Below, in pieces: positions 51,095-53,762 of a stretch of DNA of 53,762 nt. Below the pieces are notes generated by a model that was not told the origin of the DNA, searched no databases, and saw only the letters and a list, made by a program, of their open reading frames with translations. The position numbers and the translations under genes were made by a program. Every line of letters starts with the position of its first letter. Positions within the stretch are counted from its first letter, which is position 1. This DNA is from an uncultured Actinomycetes bacterium (GTDB lineage Bacteria; Actinomycetota; Actinomycetes; Nanopelagicales; Nanopelagicaceae), in assembly GCA_903878415.1 (NCBI GenBank), contig CAIRHO010000056.1, positions 1 through 53,762 on the forward strand, given 5' to 3'.

Positions 51095-51394
51095 TTACGC
51101 TTCTTCACCAAGAATTTTAGGTACTTTGAAACGTTGTTCTTCACTAGCTGGCGCTGCCGAAAGTGCAGCTTCTGGAGTTAAACTCGGAGTTACTTCATCT
51201 TTACGATAAACATTTTGAAGTGGCAATGGGTGTGATGTTGGCGGAACGTTTTGGCCGGCGACTTCTTGCACGCGCGCAACCGCATTGAGAATTACGCCAA
51301 GTTCAGAAGCTAAGTGATCTAGCTCCGCCGGAGCCATATCAATTCGTGCAAGCCGAGCGAGGTTTGCGACATCATCGCGTGAAATTTCCGCCAT
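51095..51394 (-). CDS. gatC: Asp-tRNA(Asn)/Glu-tRNA(Gln) amidotransferase subunit C
   Basis: GatC is a small stabilising subunit that wraps around the GatA-GatB interface. The 99-residue protein begins [20 protein letters not shown] and has the [12 protein letters not shown] segment typical of the family. It opens the gatCAB cluster and lies nine bases after proA. Confidence 0.94.
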   Translation of the reverse strand: MAEISRDDVANLARLARIDMAPAELDHLASELGVILNAVARVQEVAGQNVPPTSHPLPLQNVYRKDEVTPSLTPEAALSAAPASEEQRFKVPKILGEEA

Positions 51395-51403
51395 AGCCGC
51401 ACC

Positions 51404-52669
51404 CTACCTAATCTGCCCAGTGCCAGTCACAATCCAAGTTGTGGTTGTCATCTCTTCCAACCCCATTGGACCGCGAGCATGTAATTTCTGATTTGAAATT
51501 CCAATTTCGGCGCCGAAACCCATCTCTTCGCCGTCAGTAAATCTTGTTGATGCATTTACCATTACCGCAGCGCAATCTGAAAGCGCAATGAATCTATCTG
51601 CGTTTTCTTTCGACTCAGTCACAATCGCTTCGGTGTGGTTGGTGCCAAATTTAGCAATATGGTCGGCAGCTGCAATTAACGACGGCACGATCCCAACATT
51701 CATTTCAAGCGTTCCATATTCAGTATGCCAATTTTCTTCAGTCGCTAAAGTTGCGTTTAATCCTAATTCTTTCGCCATCGCAAGTGTTGCGTTATCGCAA
51801 TGCAATTTAACGCCAGCTTTATCTAGCGCAGTTAACACTTCTGGCAAAAAGTTCTTAGCGTTCTTTTCATGGACTAGTAAGGTCTCAGCAGCATTACAAA
51901 CGCTTGGTCGATTTGTTTTTGAATTAAGCGTGATCGGTAGTGCTTTGGATAAATCTGCAAACTCGTCCACATATACATGGCAAACTCCAGCGCCAGTTTC
52001 AATCGTAGGCACGGTTGATTCATCTACGACCATCCGTATCAGACCTGCGCTGCCTCGAGGAATAACTAAATCAACACTGCCTCGAGCATGTAACAAAGCA
52101 CGCACACTTTCACGATCATTACTTGGAACTAATTGAATAACATCTGCCGAAATCGTGGTCTTGCTCAATGCATCTTGCATAACTTTTACTAGAGCAGCAT
52201 TACTTTCACAAGCGCTCGAAGATCCCCGTAATAAAGCAGCATTTCCAGATGCCAACAAAATCACGGCAGCATCAACTGTCACATTTGGTCGAGCTTCATA
52301 AACCATTCCGACAACACCAAATGGCACAGTAACTTGTTTTAGGTGCAACCCGTTTTCTAAAGTTCGTTCCCGCAAAACTTGATTAAGCGGATCAGGAAGC
52401 GCTGCAACTTTCCGGGCTCCGTTAGCGATTCCAACAATTCGCTCTGCAGTTAAAAGCAATCGGTCCAACAAAGATTCAGAGATTCCGGCAGATTTTTCGC
52501 GAGCCATATCCGCACTATTTGCTGCTTCAATCACATCACTATTAGCAACGATGGCATCTGCAATCACAAGCAACGCATTTTTCCGAGTTTGATAATCTGC
52601 CGCAACTAAAGTGCGTGCTGCAACTCGAGCTTTATCAGCTAATTCTTTAACTAATTTATCAGCGCTCAT
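51404..52669 (-). CDS. proA: Glutamate-5-semialdehyde dehydrogenase (gamma-glutamyl phosphate reductase)
   Basis: ProA reduces gamma-glutamyl phosphate with NADPH in proline synthesis. The 421-residue protein has the aldehyde dehydrogenase fold with catalytic cysteine C258 (NRPSVCNAAETLLV), VPFGVVGMVYEARPNVTVDA and the C-terminal RGPMGLEEMTTTTWIVTG. It starts six bases after the proB stop, so the two enzymes are co-expressed. Confidence 0.96.
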   Translation of the reverse strand: MSADKLVKELADKARVAARTLVAADYQTRKNALLVIADAIVANSDVIEAANSADMAREKSAGISESLLDRLLLTAERIVGIANGARKVAALPDPLNQVLRERTLENGLHLKQVTVPFGVVGMVYEARPNVTVDAAVILLASGNAALLRGSSSACESNAALVKVMQDALSKTTISADVIQLVPSNDRESVRALLHARGSVDLVIPRGSAGLIRMVVDESTVPTIETGAGVCHVYVDEFADLSKALPITLNSKTNRPSVCNAAETLLVHEKNAKNFLPEVLTALDKAGVKLHCDNATLAMAKELGLNATLATEENWHTEYGTLEMNVGIVPSLIAAADHIAKFGTNHTEAIVTESKENADRFIALSDCAAVMVNASTRFTDGEEMGFGAEIGISNQKLHARGPMGLEEMTTTTWIVTGTGQIR

Positions 52670-52675
52670 ATATCC

Positions 52676-53762
52676 CTATAACAACACTAAATCATCGCGG
52701 TGGACAAGTTCACGCTCATATTCTGCACCAAGCTCTTTTGCCAAATCTTTTGTGGAACGTCCCAACATTTGTGGTACTTCTGAAGCATCAAATGCAACTA
52801 AGCCACGTGCAATCGCAACGCCATCGGGACCGACAAGCTCGACAGTGTCACCGGAAATAAACTCACCCTCAACTGCTGTAACACCAGCAGGTAATAATGA
52901 AACTCCGCGTTCTTTAATTGCAGTAACTGCCCCAGCATCGAGAATTAATTTTCCATGCGGTGTTGCTGCATGTGCTAACCAAAGCAACCGTGAAGATTTT
53001 TTACTTGTTGAGGAGTGGAAGAACGTTCCAAAATCTTTGCCCGCGAGAGCAGCGCCAACTTCAGATAGTGATGTAAGAAGTGTTGGAATTCCCGCGCCAG
53101 TTGCAATACGGGCTGCATCGACTTTTGTAACCATACCGCCGCTACCTACTCCCGCGGATCCGATGCCACCAATCACACCTTCTGGAATATCATCAATTGC
53201 CTGTACTTCAGAGATCTTTTTTGCATTTGCCGAAGATGGTGGCGCATCATAGAGCGCATCAACATCAGTAACCAGCACGAGCAAATCAGCGCCAACTAAA
53301 TGTGAAACAAGTGCTGCAATTCGATCATTATCTCCAAATCTAATTTCTTGGGTACCAACGCTATCGTTTTCATTAATCACTGGAACTACGCCAAGTGCTA
53401 TTAGCTTAAAGAGTGTACGTTGCGCATTTTGGTAATGCGATCTGCGGACTACATCTTCAATCGTTAAAAGAACTTGAGAAGCGGTAATGGAATATCTGGA
53501 AAAAGATTCGGTGTACCGATGAATTAAAAGTCCTTGCCCAACGGAAGCTGCAGCTTGTTGTGTGGCAAGATCTTTTGGCCGCGTAGCTAAACCAAGTGGT
53601 GCTAAGCCCGCCGCAATTGCACCCGAAGAAACAACTAATACTTCTTTACCCGATTTTTTTAACGCTGCGACAACATCTACAAGTGCATCAACCGCTTTTG
53701 GATCTAATTGCCCACCAGATTTTCCAGTGAGTGAAGAGGAACCAATCTTTATAACTATTCGA
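52676..53762 (-). CDS. proB: Glutamate 5-kinase, start off window
   Basis: ProB phosphorylates glutamate, the first step of proline synthesis. The frame is open from the right edge (IVIKIGSSSLTG) for 361 codons to the stop at 52676, so only a few N-terminal residues are missing. The amino-acid-kinase domain has VSSGAIAAGL, VINENDSV and FGDNDRIAALVSHLVGADLL. A C-terminal PUA domain begins near GVSLLPAGVTAVEGEF. The internal ATG at 53380 is not the start, as conserved sequence continues upstream of it. Confidence 0.95.
   Translation of the reverse strand, partial: RIVIKIGSSSLTGKSGGQLDPKAVDALVDVVAALKKSGKEVLVVSSGAIAAGLAPLGLATRPKDLATQQAAASVGQGLLIHRYTESFSRYSITASQVLLTIEDVVRRSHYQNAQRTLFKLIALGVVPVINENDSVGTQEIRFGDNDRIAALVSHLVGADLLVLVTDVDALYDAPPSSANAKKISEVQAIDDIPEGVIGGIGSAGVGSGGMVTKVDAARIATGAGIPTLLTSLSEVGAALAGKDFGTFFHSSTSKKSSRLLWLAHAATPHGKLILDAGAVTAIKERGVSLLPAGVTAVEGEFISGDTVELVGPDGVAIARGLVAFDASEVPQMLGRSTKDLAKELGAEYERELVHRDDLVLL

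Overview
The window reads as a chromosomal segment of a streamlined, low-GC actinobacterium. Gene order and protein features are actinobacterial (rpsB-tsf-pyrH-frr-cdsA-rlmN, dxr-rseP-ispG-proS, rimP-nusA-infB-rbfA-truB-ribF-rpsO-pnp, a separate CopD and CtaG, a GlpX-type fructose bisphosphatase). The DNA is clearly AT-leaning by eye (GC was not counted), spacers are mostly tiny, and stop/start overlaps (ATGA, TAATG, 8 bp) are everywhere. This fits the freshwater acI / Nanopelagicales (Planktophila-like) group; that placement is inference from gene content, not a database match. I see no tRNA or rRNA gene, CRISPR array, insertion sequence, prophage or integron. Almost every base is coding, and no gene-free stretch exceeds 300 bases.

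Layout. (1) 1-14.6 kb, all minus strand: pnp (3' end off the window), rpsO, ribF, truB, rbfA, infB, nusA, rimP, a TSUP permease, proS, ispG, rseP, dxr. This is the translation/RNA block plus two MEP isoprenoid steps. (2) 14.6-20.7 kb: a terminal-oxidase module with a CopD-like protein, oxidase subunits III, I and II and an exported cupredoxin-like protein on the minus strand, and divergently a CtaG-type assembly factor with a small membrane protein. (3) 20.7-28.6 kb: polyamine/GABA module with gabT (+) and, on minus, an aldehyde dehydrogenase, potD-A-B-C and an agmatinase-type ureohydrolase. (4) 28.7-33.7 kb, minus: rlmN, cdsA, frr, pyrH, tsf, rpsB. (5) 34-44.7 kb: glpX (+), then on minus a long branched-chain amino acid operon ilvB-ilvN-ilvC-serA-leuB-ilvE-cimA-xerC. 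(6) 44.8-46.4 kb: an ABC-F ATPase (+). (7) 46.4-53.8 kb, minus: ilvD, gatB, gatA, gatC, proA, proB (5' end off the window).

How they work together. CimA, LeuB, IlvBN, IlvC, IlvD and IlvE cover most of a citramalate-based route to isoleucine and the common branched-chain pathway. SerA, ProA and ProB add serine and proline entry steps. The pot genes import polyamines, agmatinase can supply putrescine, and the aldehyde dehydrogenase and GabT carry the C4 skeleton through GABA to succinate semialdehyde.

The most interesting observations are: a complete attenuation-type control region in front of ilvB (near-consensus promoter whose predicted start is the A of a leader ATG, a 15-codon Leu/Val/Val/Ile leader peptide, a hairpin overlapping its stop, and a perfect terminator), with a 16-bp palindrome just upstream; an oxidase subunit I with a two-helix N-terminal extension and Leu in place of the K-channel lysine; a CopD-like gene that is open back to the in-frame ctaE stop but has no ATG/GTG/TTG start for its first helix; and a structured rpsB leader. 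No obviously new defence or mobile system is present.
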